DNA of 64,000 nucleotides from NCBI RefSeq assembly GCF_028807635.1, contig NZ_JARBAX010000002.1, forward strand, positions 806,001 to 870,000, written 5' to 3'. The translations under genes and the position numbers were made by a program. Positions 7,815 to 16,121 of this stretch are shown here, one piece after another; the first letter of the stretch is position 1; each line of letters begins with the position of its first letter. Source of the DNA: Streptomyces spiramyceticus (GTDB lineage Bacteria; Actinomycetota; Actinomycetes; Streptomycetales; Streptomycetaceae). The notes under the pieces are model-generated. The model searched no databases. It saw only the letters and a program-made list of their open reading frames with translations, and had not been told where the DNA came from.

Positions 7815-8801
7815 GTGAGCAGTCGTTCCCCCGACCGCAAGACCCGGATCACGGTCCTCGTGGCGCTCAGTGCCAATCTCGTCATCACCGTCGCCAAGAC
7901 GACCGGCGGCCTGGTGTCCGGTTCACCCGCCCTGCTCTCCGAGGCCGCCCACTCGGTCGCGGACAGCTTCAATGAGATCTTCCTGCTCGTCGCCCTGCGC
8001 CGCAGCCGTCGCCCCGCCGACGCCACGCACCCCTTCGGATACGGCAAGGAACGCTTCTTCTGGGCGTTGCTCGCCGCCGTCGGCATCTTCAGCGTCGGCG
8101 GCGGCTTCTCGTTCTTCCAGGCCTTCGAGGCGCTGACCGGCGGCGAGCAAGAACGGTCCCGCGGCGCCTATCTGGCGGGGCTCACCGTCCTTGTCGTGGC
8201 GCTGATGGCCGAGGGCGGCTCCCTTCTGCGCGCCCTCTACCAGGCAAGCCACCACCCGGGCCGCGGCATCGGGAGGGACCCCGCCCTGCGTACCGTCGTC
8301 GCCGAGGACGGATCGGCGGTCGTCGGCGTACTCCTCGCCATGACCGGCATGCTGCTCCACCTGATGACGGGCAGCGTCGTCTGGGAGGCGTGCGCGTCCC
8401 TGTCCATCGGCCTGCTGCTCGTGTACGTCGCCTACAGGCTCGGCCGGGAAGCCCGCTCGCAGCTGGTGGGGGAGTCCGTCGACCCCGAACTGCGCGGGCG
8501 CATCATGGCCCTCGTCGAGGCACAGCCGGAGATCGACAACGTGGCGGAGCTGCTGACGATGCGGCTCGGTCTCGACTCGTTCCTGGTGGCCGCCCGCGTC
8601 GACCTGGTACCGGGACTCGACAGCGAGGAGGTGGAGCTGGTCTGCGTACGCATCAAACGCTCCGTACGCAAGACCTGGCCGGAGGTCGACCATGTCTTCC
8701 TCGACGTGACGGAGGCGCCCCCGGGCGAAGAAGGGGAGGAGGGGGAGGAAGGGGAGGAGAGCGCCGGGGTGGCTAGAGAGCCAACGGACGGTAGACCGTG
8801 A
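7815..8801 (+). CDS. Cation diffusion facilitator (CDF) family transporter
   Basis: This 328-residue membrane protein has the CDF signature SEAAHSVADSFNE near residues 40-52, where His and Asp form half of the metal site. About six hydrophobic segments follow, and AEDGSAVVG in a later helix supplies acidic residues. A cytosolic C-terminal domain (ELRGRIMALVEAQPEIDNV) follows the membrane part. CDF proteins export divalent cations such as zinc, cobalt or iron by proton antiport; the substrate cannot be told here. The last 30 residues are an acidic low-complexity tail with EGEEGEEGEE. The 3' end overlaps the convergent lipid-enzyme gene by 29 bases. Confidence 0.88.
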   Translation: MSSRSPDRKTRITVLVALSANLVITVAKTTGGLVSGSPALLSEAAHSVADSFNEIFLLVALRRSRRPADATHPFGYGKERFFWALLAAVGIFSVGGGFSFFQAFEALTGGEQERSRGAYLAGLTVLVVALMAEGGSLLRALYQASHHPGRGIGRDPALRTVVAEDGSAVVGVLLAMTGMLLHLMTGSVVWEACASLSIGLLLVYVAYRLGREARSQLVGESVDPELRGRIMALVEAQPEIDNVAELLTMRLGLDSFLVAARVDLVPGLDSEEVELVCVRIKRSVRKTWPEVDHVFLDVTEAPPGEEGEEGEEGEESAGVAREPTDGRP

Positions 8802-10278
8802 GCGCCTCGTCGGCCTTGTCGATCAGCAACTCCCGTGGAGCGTCCGCCACTTCACCGTCGTAGGCGAGCGGCGTGCCCGGTGCGATGCCGGTGATCCGCA
8901 GCCTCCGCATCCGCTGCGCCGCGTGTACGGGCGACCGGCTCAGCGGACCCGCCAGCGCCGCGGCCAGCAGCCGCAGCCCGGGAGTGCGACCGCCGTGCAC
9001 CACGCGTACGTCCAGCAGCCCGTCCGCCATGTCGAAGCGCCGGCCGGGCGTCGGGCCGACCCGCTGGTACATGCCGTTCCCGGCGAAGAGCAGCCACAGC
9101 GCCCGGTGCTGCCCCTTCAGGTCGGCCTCCAGCGGCTGCTCCCCGCGCAGGACCTCCAGAGCCGCCAGGAGGCCCGCGGGCCAGTCGCCGATGCGGGGTG
9201 CCCAGTGTTCCCGGATGCGTACCAGCTCCGGATAGACGCCCAGGCTGAAGCTGTTGAGGAAGAACCCGGGCGTGCCCTCGGCCCCGGGGCCCGGCGTGAA
9301 GCGGCCGAGGTCGACCTTGACGGCATCGCCCGAGGCCAGCGCCCGGCAGGTGTCGTGGACCTCCTCGATGCCCAGGTCGTACGCGAAATGGTTCAGCGTG
9401 CCGCCGGGGAACACGGCGAGCGGCACCCGGTGCCGGGCCGCGACCACCGCCGCCCGGTTGACCGCGCCGTCGCCGCCGCAGACCCCGAGCGCCCGGCCGT
9501 CCGTGGCGGCCTTCTCCAGGGCGGCGCCCAGCTCGTCGGGTGCGCGCTCGACGACCCTGGCGAGCGGCAGAGCGTCACGCACCAGGCGGGCTTTGGCGAG
9601 CGCGGTGCCGGACGCCTTGTTGACCACGACGACCAGGTCCCGGCCGCCGGGCAGGACAGGCGCGTCGGTGTGCGGCCGGCCGGGCGCCGGGATCTGCGTC
9701 CTCGTCGGTACGAGCCCCCGCACAGCGAAGGCGGAGCCCACCCCCAGCGCAGCGCCGACCAGCACATCGCTCGGGAAGTGCGCGCCCGTATAGATCCGGG
9801 AGACGGCGACTGCCGTGGCGACCGGGGCCACGACCGCGCCCCACCTCTTCGACTCCAGCGCCACGCCCGTCGCGAAGGCCGCGGCGGAGGCGGAGTGCCC
9901 GGAAGGGAAGGACGTGGTGATGGGCTGCCGCTTCAACTGCCGTATCACCGGCACCGCGTCCAGCACGGGCCTCACACGGCGTACGGAACGCTTGCCCACG
10001 GTATTGACGGTCGCGGACGCCAGGGCGAGCGAAGCGATCCCGCGCATCGCGGCGCGGCGCGCGCGGGTGCTGCCGCCCAGGGCCGCCATCCCGGCGGCGG
10101 CGCCGAACCACAGCACGCCGTGGTTCGCGCTGTGGCTCAGGCGGGGCAGGAACTGCTCGGCGCCGGGCCAGTGCCGGGAGGCCACCGCATGGAAGACGGC
10201 ATGGTCACGGGCGGTCAGCCAGGCGGACAGGCTCCCGGCCGGACGGGACGAGGCATCCTGCGCAATGGGGTCAGGCAT
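8773..10278 (-). CDS. PAP2 phosphatase fused to diacylglycerol kinase-like domain
   Basis: The 501-residue protein has two catalytic modules. Residues about 60-185 form a membrane PAP2 phosphatase with all three motifs: KRSVRRVRP at 96-104, PSGH at 125-128 and SRIYTGAHFPSD at 160-171. From residue 214 a diacylglycerol/lipid kinase fold follows, with VVVVNKASG, GGDG at 268-271 and PGGTLNHFAYDLGI at 291-304. One module removes and the other adds phosphate on lipid-like substrates, so the pair may cycle phosphatidic acid and diacylglycerol or act on a prenyl carrier. The ATG at 10278 was chosen because the longer frame would run through the promoter region of the divergent gene. Confidence 0.87.
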   Translation of the reverse strand: MPDPIAQDASSRPAGSLSAWLTARDHAVFHAVASRHWPGAEQFLPRLSHSANHGVLWFGAAAGMAALGGSTRARRAAMRGIASLALASATVNTVGKRSVRRVRPVLDAVPVIRQLKRQPITTSFPSGHSASAAAFATGVALESKRWGAVVAPVATAVAVSRIYTGAHFPSDVLVGAALGVGSAFAVRGLVPTRTQIPAPGRPHTDAPVLPGGRDLVVVVNKASGTALAKARLVRDALPLARVVERAPDELGAALEKAATDGRALGVCGGDGAVNRAAVVAARHRVPLAVFPGGTLNHFAYDLGIEEVHDTCRALASGDAVKVDLGRFTPGPGAEGTPGFFLNSFSLGVYPELVRIREHWAPRIGDWPAGLLAALEVLRGEQPLEADLKGQHRALWLLFAGNGMYQRVGPTPGRRFDMADGLLDVRVVHGGRTPGLRLLAAALAGPLSRSPVHAAQRMRRLRITGIAPGTPLAYDGEVADAPRELLIDKADEALTVYRPLAL

Positions 10279-10378
10279 GGCACGCGGGTACCCTGCGCGG
10301 CCCGTTTCAAATCCCGCCGCGCCCCGTCTCACCCACCAGGACTCGCGCGTGCGCGTCAGCGAGGGAAGAGTTGGGGAC

Positions 10379-10954
10379 ATGAAAAAGAACCCTCTTCTGG
10401 AGCGCCACGAAAAGGCGCTCAAGCTCTTCACCGACCGGGTGCATGCCGTACGGGAGGAACAGTGGCAGCTGGCGACACCGTGCACCGAGTGGTCGGTGCG
10501 TGATCTGGTCGGTCATCTCACCGAGGAGCAGCTGTGGGTTCCGCCGCTGGTGAGCGAGGGGCGGACGATCGCGGATGTGGGTGACGAGTTCGAAGGCGAC
10601 GTGCTGGGCGACGACCCGGTGGCCGTCTGGGACCGGGCCGCTGAGAGGGCGCGCGCGGCGTTGGCGGAGCCGGGGGCGCTGGAGCGGACCGTACACCTGT
10701 CGTACGGGACGAGCACGGGCCACGCGTACTGCGCACAGATGGTGACCGACCTGGTGGTGCATGCCTGGGACCTGTCCCGGGCGATCGGCGCCGACGAGCG
10801 GCTGCCGGACGATCTGGTGAAGTTCGCGGTGCGTGAAATCGGCCCGAATTCGGCGGAGTTGGAGAAGAGCGGTCTGTTCGCCGCCCCGGTGGAAGCGCCT
10901 CCCGGGGCCGATGTACAGACCAAGCTCCTCTCCCTGACGGGGCGCCGGGTGTGA
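10379..10954 (+). CDS. TIGR03086/maleylpyruvate isomerase-like DinB-fold protein
   Basis: The 191-residue protein has the pattern of the mycothiol-dependent maleylpyruvate isomerase N-terminal/DinB superfamily: a first helix, TPCTEWSVRDLVGHLTEEQLW near residues 32-52, and a later DLVVHAWDLSRAIG. The two His residues in these motifs fit the family metal site. In actinobacteria many such proteins are thought to use mycothiol, but substrates are mostly unknown. The ATG at 10379 is preceded by GAGGGAAGAG. It is divergent from the PAP2-kinase gene and converges on the CBS gene. Confidence 0.82.
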   Translation: MKKNPLLERHEKALKLFTDRVHAVREEQWQLATPCTEWSVRDLVGHLTEEQLWVPPLVSEGRTIADVGDEFEGDVLGDDPVAVWDRAAERARAALAEPGALERTVHLSYGTSTGHAYCAQMVTDLVVHAWDLSRAIGADERLPDDLVKFAVREIGPNSAELEKSGLFAAPVEAPPGADVQTKLLSLTGRRV

Positions 10955-10969
10955 GACCCCGTGCCGCCG

Positions 10970-11413
10970 CTACAGCGCGCTGCCGGGGCCGGAACCGGGG
11001 CTGGGCGCCGCGCGGCTGATGTCGGCGAGCGCGGAACCCGGGTCCCGGAACTCGGCGAGATCACCGATGCTCACCACGCCGAGCGGCAAGCCGTCCTCAA
11101 CCACGGGCAGCCGCCTGATCGCGTGCTGCCGCATCAGGGCGACCGCTGTCGACACGTCGTCGTCGGGGCCGATGCACACCGGGGACGGTGTGCAGACGGA
11201 CTGGGCGTTGACGGTCAGGGGGTCCATGCCGTCCGCGACCGCCCGCAGGGCGATGTCCCGGTCGGTGAGGACTCCGATCAGCCGGTCGTCCTGGGCCACC
11301 AGGACGTCACCGATGTCCTGGGCGCGCATCAGTTGCGCGGCTTCGACGAGCGAGGCATCGGGCCGTACGGCTGCGACGCCTGCCGTCATGACTTCCCTCA
11401 CGAACTGAGTCAT
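10970..11413 (-). CDS. CBS-domain pair protein
   Basis: A 147-residue protein made almost entirely of two CBS domains. The first runs from VREVMTAGVAAVRPDASLVE to IGVLTDRDIALRAVA, and the second has VCIGPDDDVSTAVALMRQH and LGVVSIGDLAEF. Such small pairs bind adenosine nucleotides and act as energy sensors. A start at 11428 is possible, but the ATG at 11413 has GATGAGG at better spacing. A candidate SigB-type promoter lies upstream, which suits a stress-linked protein. Confidence 0.88.
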   Translation of the reverse strand: MTQFVREVMTAGVAAVRPDASLVEAAQLMRAQDIGDVLVAQDDRLIGVLTDRDIALRAVADGMDPLTVNAQSVCTPSPVCIGPDDDVSTAVALMRQHAIRRLPVVEDGLPLGVVSIGDLAEFRDPGSALADISRAAPSPGSGPGSAL

Positions 11414-11462
11414 GGCTGTATGCCTCATCCCTCTCGTCTCTCTGCGGTTGCTGCCGCCCGCA

Positions 11463-11487
11463 GTACCCAGGAATCAACCGGGCATGC
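11463..11487 (-). promoter_or_regulatory. Candidate SigB-type promoter of the CBS gene
   Basis: On the minus strand GCAT (11487-11484) is followed after 15 bases by GGGTAC (11468-11463). This fits GNNT-N14-16-GGGTAC exactly. It lies about 50 bases before the chosen start of the CBS gene, and a SigB/F-family sigma factor is encoded 450 bases away. Confidence 0.5.
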
Positions 11488-11551
11488 CGGTTTGCGTACC
11501 GGTGTCCTGGTGACTCGGCATTACAGGCTGTCCATCAGGAAGGACAGGGCG

Positions 11552-11740
11552 ATGGTGGTACTGGCCGTGCTGATCCCGGTACTCATGCTGGGCATGATCA
11601 TCGCGCTCGGGCGCTACGAGGAATTCATGCTGACGCCGACGAAGGCGACGGCAACGGTGCAGGAAAAGGTGCAGGAAAAGGTCCAGGCGCAGATTCAGTT
11701 GAAGGACCGTGACCCGGTTGGCGGAACGATCCCCGGCTGA
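11552..11740 (+). CDS. Small single-helix membrane protein, 62 residues
   Basis: The peptide MVVLAVLIPVLMLGMIIALG forms one membrane helix, followed by YEEFMLTPTK and a charged tail with a duplicated QEKVQEKVQ. AGGAAGGACAGGG precedes the ATG. The frame is open far upstream, but the upstream part is antisense to the CBS gene, so the short form was chosen. It lies just before the sigma factor gene. The family is not recognised; small tail-anchored-like proteins of this kind are common in Streptomyces. Confidence 0.6.
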   Translation: MVVLAVLIPVLMLGMIIALGRYEEFMLTPTKATATVQEKVQEKVQAQIQLKDRDPVGGTIPG

Positions 11741-11909
11741 CCGGGTCTTTGTTTGACCGGCCCGGTGCCGGGCACGCGCTACTTGTGCTTCGGACCGGAG
11801 GCACGTCCGTGGGAGCGCCAGTCGGCGCTCCGGGCGTGTGACGACCGGAGCCGTGCGCTCCCCACGGTGACACCCATCCGTCTGCACTGTTCAGGGAGAT
11901 GCAACCACG

Positions 11910-12776
11910 ATGCGCACTCACGTGCAGCGAAAGCACCCGCACGACGACGCCCCCGACACCGCCGCCGCCTTCCGGCGGCTGACCGGACTGCCGGAGGGCG
12001 CGGAGCGGGACACGCTGCGGCAGGAGATCGTCAACGCCTGGCTGCCCATGGCCGGGCGCATCGCCGGCCGGTTCCGCAATCGCGGCGAGGCGCTCGAAGA
12101 CCTGCGCCAGGTCGCCGCACTCGGCCTGGTCAAGGCCGTCGACAGGTACGACCCCGACCGCGGCTCTGCCTTCGAGAGCTTCGCGGTGCCCACCATCACC
12201 GGCGAGATCAAGCGGCACTTCCGCGACCACATGTGGACGCTCCACGTACCGCGCAGGGTCCAGGACCTCCGCAATCGCGTCCGCGCCGCCCGCCAGGAAC
12301 TGGCCCAGACCGCGACCGGCAGCGCCCCCACCGTCGCGGAGGTCGCCGCGCGGGCGGGCATGACCGAGGAGGAGGCCATGACCGGCCTCGAAGCCCTGGA
12401 CTCCTTCACCGCGCTGTCCCTCGACGCCCAACTCCCCGGCACCGACGACGGGTACACCCTCAGTGACGCACTGGGCGGCCCCGACCCGGCACTCGACATC
12501 GTCGTCGACCGCGAGTCGGTCAAGCCGGCCCTGCGGAAGCTCCCCGACCGGGAGAAGAAGATCCTCTACATGCGTTTCTTCCGCGACATGACGCAGAGCC
12601 GCATCGCGGAGGACCTGGGTCTCTCGCAGATGCACGTCTCCCGCCTGATCAGCCGCTGCTGCACCCGCCTGCGGGACCAGGCGCTCCACGACCAGGTGCT
12701 CCACGACCAGGCTGTGCACGACCAGGCTCTTCCGGACCACGCTCTGCTCCACCAAGATGTGCGGGACGCCGCATAG
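11910..12776 (+). CDS. RNA polymerase sigma factor of the SigB/SigF stress family
   Basis: The 288-residue protein has sigma region 2 (ALEDLRQVAALGLVKAVDRY, then FESFAVPTITGEIKRHFRDH), region 3 (LHVPRRVQDLRNRV) and region 4 (LPDREKKILYMRFFRDMTQS with the helix-turn-helix QSRIAEDLGLSQMHVSRLIS). The GEIKRHFRDHMWTLHVPR stretch is diagnostic of the SigB/SigF group. These direct stress, osmotic or developmental genes and are usually held by anti-sigma factors; none is encoded next to it. After region 4 there is an unusual tail of about 30 residues built from DQALHD-like repeats. Its 3' end overlaps the convergent PAS-GAF gene by 128 bases. Confidence 0.9.
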   Translation: MRTHVQRKHPHDDAPDTAAAFRRLTGLPEGAERDTLRQEIVNAWLPMAGRIAGRFRNRGEALEDLRQVAALGLVKAVDRYDPDRGSAFESFAVPTITGEIKRHFRDHMWTLHVPRRVQDLRNRVRAARQELAQTATGSAPTVAEVAARAGMTEEEAMTGLEALDSFTALSLDAQLPGTDDGYTLSDALGGPDPALDIVVDRESVKPALRKLPDREKKILYMRFFRDMTQSRIAEDLGLSQMHVSRLISRCCTRLRDQALHDQVLHDQAVHDQALPDHALLHQDVRDAA

Positions 12777-13923
12777 CGAGCGCCGCATGGCGTGACATCA
12801 GGTCCATGACCTGTGCCTCCGCCATGGAGAAGGCCCGCCGCGGCCCCGTACGGAACAGGCTGAGCACGCCCTGTACGGGCCCGGGGGCCCCGCCGTCGGC
12901 CGGCGCGGTCAGCGGTACGCACAGCAGCGAGCTGACCTCGCCCCGTACGAGCACCGGATCGCCCGCCGTGTCCCGGCCGAAGCCGTCCGCGTCCTCGGGA
13001 CGCACTTGCAGGGTCGTCGAGCCGCCGCGCGCGGCCTCCACCACCAGCGGGCAGCCCGCCGGATCCTGCCCGGCCACCTCCTGGCCGAGCGCTTCGGCGC
13101 CGGGCTCGTCGGGGCACCGTACGACCAGCCGCTTCAGCGACCGGCCCTCGACCGCGTCGGCCACCACCCAGTCGGCGAAGCGGCCGCGCAGCACCCCCGC
13201 CGCGCTGCCGAGGGCCGCCGTACGGTCCCCGGGCTCGGCGGACAACAGGGCCGTCGTCATCGCGTCGACCAGGTCCATCAGCTCCGCGTGCCTGGTCGTT
13301 TCCGACAGATCGGGCAGCGCCTGGCTCGGCACACGGGCCCCCGCAGCCCCGGCCGGCGGGTGCGCGCCGGTGGAGACCCCGGCCTGGAGGACGGCGAGCA
13401 CCGCGGACTGCGGCTCGTCCGGCGGGCGAAGCGCGCTGAGCGTGGCCAGGAGCGGCTCGCCCGGCCGCTGTTGGAGATGGACGACAAGGCTGCGGGCACC
13501 CTCGCCGCGCGCCACGGCTGCGGCCTGCGAGCGGAAGGCGGCCCGGTCGCCGGGCGTGAGGAGAGCGGCCAGCGGGCGCCCCGTCGCGTATCCGGCCCGT
13601 ACGCCGGTGAGCCCCGTCGCGGCGAAGTTCAGGCGCCGCACGACGGTGTCCCGGTCGATGAGGGCGACCGGCAGCGGCAGCCGCTGGAACAGGGCCTTGA
13701 GCAGCTGCCGTTCCTGGCGGTCGGCGGACGTGACGGCGGGGGCCCCGGCGGCCAGCTGTTCGTACCGGGGCCACAAGGTGTCGGCCACGTGCTGGAGTTC
13801 GAAGAGAGCCGCGTCAAGAACGGTGAGGTGCTCGCCGGACGGTCTGGACCGGGCAGCCCTCAACTCCCCGACGCGCCTGACGAAATCCGCAAGGTCCTGG
13901 CCGAACTCGTCCGTCTGCGTCAT
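12649..13923 (-). CDS. PAS and GAF domain signalling protein
   Basis: The 424-residue protein starts with a helical region, then a PAS-like domain near residues 75-185 (LPLPVALIDRDTVVRRLNFA, ATGLTGVRAGYATGRPL) and a GAF-like domain near 225-385 (LLCVPLTAPADG, GVLSLFRTGPRRAFSMAEAQ). No kinase, phosphatase or cyclase domain follows. The protein ends in a Gly/Pro/Arg-rich tail that is the antisense of the sigma factor tail. Such proteins sense small molecules or redox state and are common beside sigma factors and ANTAR regulators. It is divergent from the GAF-ANTAR gene (77 bases between starts), suggesting joint regulation. The exact C-terminus may be shorter in relatives. Confidence 0.75.
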   Translation of the reverse strand: MTQTDEFGQDLADFVRRVGELRAARSRPSGEHLTVLDAALFELQHVADTLWPRYEQLAAGAPAVTSADRQERQLLKALFQRLPLPVALIDRDTVVRRLNFAATGLTGVRAGYATGRPLAALLTPGDRAAFRSQAAAVARGEGARSLVVHLQQRPGEPLLATLSALRPPDEPQSAVLAVLQAGVSTGAHPPAGAAGARVPSQALPDLSETTRHAELMDLVDAMTTALLSAEPGDRTAALGSAAGVLRGRFADWVVADAVEGRSLKRLVVRCPDEPGAEALGQEVAGQDPAGCPLVVEAARGGSTTLQVRPEDADGFGRDTAGDPVLVRGEVSSLLCVPLTAPADGGAPGPVQGVLSLFRTGPRRAFSMAEAQVMDLMSRHAALAMRRPAHLGGAERGPEEPGRAQPGRGAPGRGAPGPAGGCSSG

Positions 13924-14000
13924 ACGAGAAAGCTAACGTGCCCAGCAGTTTTGCGAAGCGGACCGGGGGAAGCCGCAAGGGAGAGGGAAGGAACCCGGGC

Positions 14001-14708
14001 ATGCTTCTGGAGCCTGAGCAGCAAGGAACGGAGTCCACTTCCACGGACCGGCGGTTGTCCGAACTGGCGGAGCAGGCCGCGCGCTGCGCCCCTGCCTGCT
14101 GCGGCGCCGTCGCGACGATCGCGGACGGTGCGGCGGAGCGCCGCAGTACCGCCACGCACCCGGACCTGGCCGCGCTGGCCTCAGTCCAGCTCGCCATGGG
14201 AGACGGGCCCATTCCGACGGCGATCGACCGCGGCGAACCGGTGGACGCCGAGGACCTGCTGAACGAGGACAGGTGGCCCGAGTACCGGGCCGTGGCGCTC
14301 GAATCGGGCGTACGGTCCAGCGTCACGATCCCCTTCCGCCGCGCCGGCATCGAGGTCACCGTCAGCCTCTACGGTTTCCGCCCCGGATCCCTGGAGAACG
14401 CCGCGCACGGCCCGGTGAGCATCCTCGGCGAACAGGCCACCGCAGGCCTCGTCCGCGACCGCCGCTACCGCGCCGCCCTCGCGGAGGTCGACCAGCTGGA
14501 GACGGCGCTGCGCTCGCGTCCCGTCATCGACCGGGCGAGCGGGATCCTGATGCATGTGCTCGGATGCGAGGCCGACGAGGCGTTCGGCGTACTGCGGCGC
14601 ATCTCGCAGCGCTCGAACCGCAAGCTCGCCGACGTCGCGGAGGCGGTCGTCAGCGGCAAGGGACGCGGCCTGGAAAAGGACCTGTCCCGGCTCGCACCAC
14701 CGACTTAG
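14001..14708 (+). CDS. GAF-ANTAR transcription antitermination regulator
   Basis: The 235-residue protein has an N-terminal GAF-like domain (residues about 15-150, with RSSVTIPFRRAGIEVTVSLYGF) and a C-terminal ANTAR domain. The latter carries the typical LRSRPVIDRASGILMHVLGC, then DEAFGVLRRISQRSNRKLAD. ANTAR domains bind RNA hairpins and prevent termination. An upstream GTG at 13938 would add 21 residues, but the ATG at 14001 has GGGAAGGA at ideal spacing. It may act with the divergent PAS-GAF protein. Confidence 0.88.
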   Translation: MLLEPEQQGTESTSTDRRLSELAEQAARCAPACCGAVATIADGAAERRSTATHPDLAALASVQLAMGDGPIPTAIDRGEPVDAEDLLNEDRWPEYRAVALESGVRSSVTIPFRRAGIEVTVSLYGFRPGSLENAAHGPVSILGEQATAGLVRDRRYRAALAEVDQLETALRSRPVIDRASGILMHVLGCEADEAFGVLRRISQRSNRKLADVAEAVVSGKGRGLEKDLSRLAPPT

Positions 14709-14864
14709 GGTGCCGCGCTGCGCCCGACGGGCCCGAGAGATTGAACGACCCTCCGTGACACAGCCCCGTCCCACAAGCGCGTCACCCCTATGCCCCGTAT
14801 AACCGTATACATACAGGGCACTGAGGCCGGGCAGTTGTCCCCAGTGGATCGGTGGAGGTGGCGC

Positions 14865-16082
14865 ATGCAGCGGACGGTGTCGGAAGGGCGCGGCCCCGTC
14901 CGTTACGGGCCGCACGCCCCCGAATCCGGGCTGCCCGTGCTGCCCGAGCTCGCCGCCGTACTCGCCGCCGCAGCAGCACGGCCGGACCCCGAGCCGCCGG
15001 GCGGCGGACCCGCCCTGCGCGCGGCGACCACCGGGTACTGGCAGCGGCGCGGGCTGCACACTGAGCCCGAGTGCGTGGTCGCCGCTCCCGGCGCCCAGCC
15101 TCTGCTGTTCGCTCTGATGGCCGCGATCGGAGGCGACGTACTGCTGCCGCGGCCCTGCCCGGCCTGGTGGGTGCCGCAGGCCAGGATGCTCGGGCACCCC
15201 GCCTACCATGTGCCGACCCCGGCCGAGTGCGGCGGCGTACCGGACCCCTTCGCGCTTTTCGAGACCGTACGACGCGTACGCGACGAGGGCGGCGATCCGC
15301 GGCTCCTGCTGCTCTCCGTCCCCGACGACCCCACCGGCACCGTCGCCCCGCCCGAAGTCGTGCACGAGGTCTGCGAGGCCGCGGTCTCCGAGGGGCTGCA
15401 CGTCATCAGCGACGAGACGTGGGGCGACACCCTTCACCGGCCGCAGGAGACGGTGTTTCTCAGACCTGCCGAGATGTTCCCCGGCCACGTGACGGTCCTC
15501 GCCGACCTGGCCGGCGCCTGCACCCCGACCGGCTGGCCCGTCGCCGTGGCCCGCCTCCCCGTCACCGGTGAGGGCGCCGGACTGCGCGCCAGGACCCTCG
15601 ACCTCCTCACCGCCACCGGCGCCGTCGTGCCGCGTCCCGTCGCCGAGGCAGCGGCGTACGCGCTCGGCGAACCGGAGCCCGTCGCCGCCGGAGTCGTGGC
15701 CGCGACCGCCCTGCACGCACGCGTCGCCGCCGCCGCGCACCGCGCCGTCCTCGCGTCCGGCGCCCTCGCCCGCCCCCCGCAGGCGGGCCGTCACCTGTAC
15801 GCCGACCTCGCCCCGCTGCGCACCGGCCTGGCAGCCCGAGGCGTCACCGACTCCATGGAGCTGGAGGATTACCTGAGCGAGCGCCTCGGTGCGCCCGTAC
15901 CCGGCGGTCACCGTTTCGGCGACGAAATGGACACCCTGCGCGTCAGGATCGCGACGGCTCCGCTGCTCGGGGCAACCCCGGAGCAGCGTATGGAGTCCCT
16001 CACGGCAGTGGAGCCACTGGAATTGCCGCATGTGACCCGGGCGTTGAGCACTTTCGGATCGGCCTTCGACGAACTGCGATAA
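14865..16082 (+). CDS. Aminotransferase class I-like protein lacking the PLP lysine
   Basis: The 405-residue protein follows the fold-type I aminotransferase pattern: RGLHTEPECVVAAPGAQPLL (cofactor phosphate region), LLSVPDDPTGTVAPPEVV (the NPTG loop, here DPTG) and HVISDETWGD (the DEvY position). In active enzymes a Ser-X-X-Lys motif follows before a Gly-Trp pair. Here the segment reads LADLAGACTPTGWPVAV, with no lysine. The protein is therefore probably not a normal transaminase. The ATG at 14865 has GGAGG six bases upstream; a longer form from 14790 has no ribosome site. Substrate and role are unknown. Confidence 0.7.
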   Translation: MQRTVSEGRGPVRYGPHAPESGLPVLPELAAVLAAAAARPDPEPPGGGPALRAATTGYWQRRGLHTEPECVVAAPGAQPLLFALMAAIGGDVLLPRPCPAWWVPQARMLGHPAYHVPTPAECGGVPDPFALFETVRRVRDEGGDPRLLLLSVPDDPTGTVAPPEVVHEVCEAAVSEGLHVISDETWGDTLHRPQETVFLRPAEMFPGHVTVLADLAGACTPTGWPVAVARLPVTGEGAGLRARTLDLLTATGAVVPRPVAEAAAYALGEPEPVAAGVVAATALHARVAAAAHRAVLASGALARPPQAGRHLYADLAPLRTGLAARGVTDSMELEDYLSERLGAPVPGGHRFGDEMDTLRVRIATAPLLGATPEQRMESLTAVEPLELPHVTRALSTFGSAFDELR

Positions 16083-16121
16083 CCCCTACGCCGGCGTACG
16101 CCACCGAATGGAGCCCCTTCG

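Noticed and set aside
8790..8801. The acidic EGEEGEEGEE tail of the CDF transporter as a sign of a wrong frame
   Set aside because: The frame is continuous with the transporter and the stop lies within a normal short convergent overlap, so the tail is kept as real.
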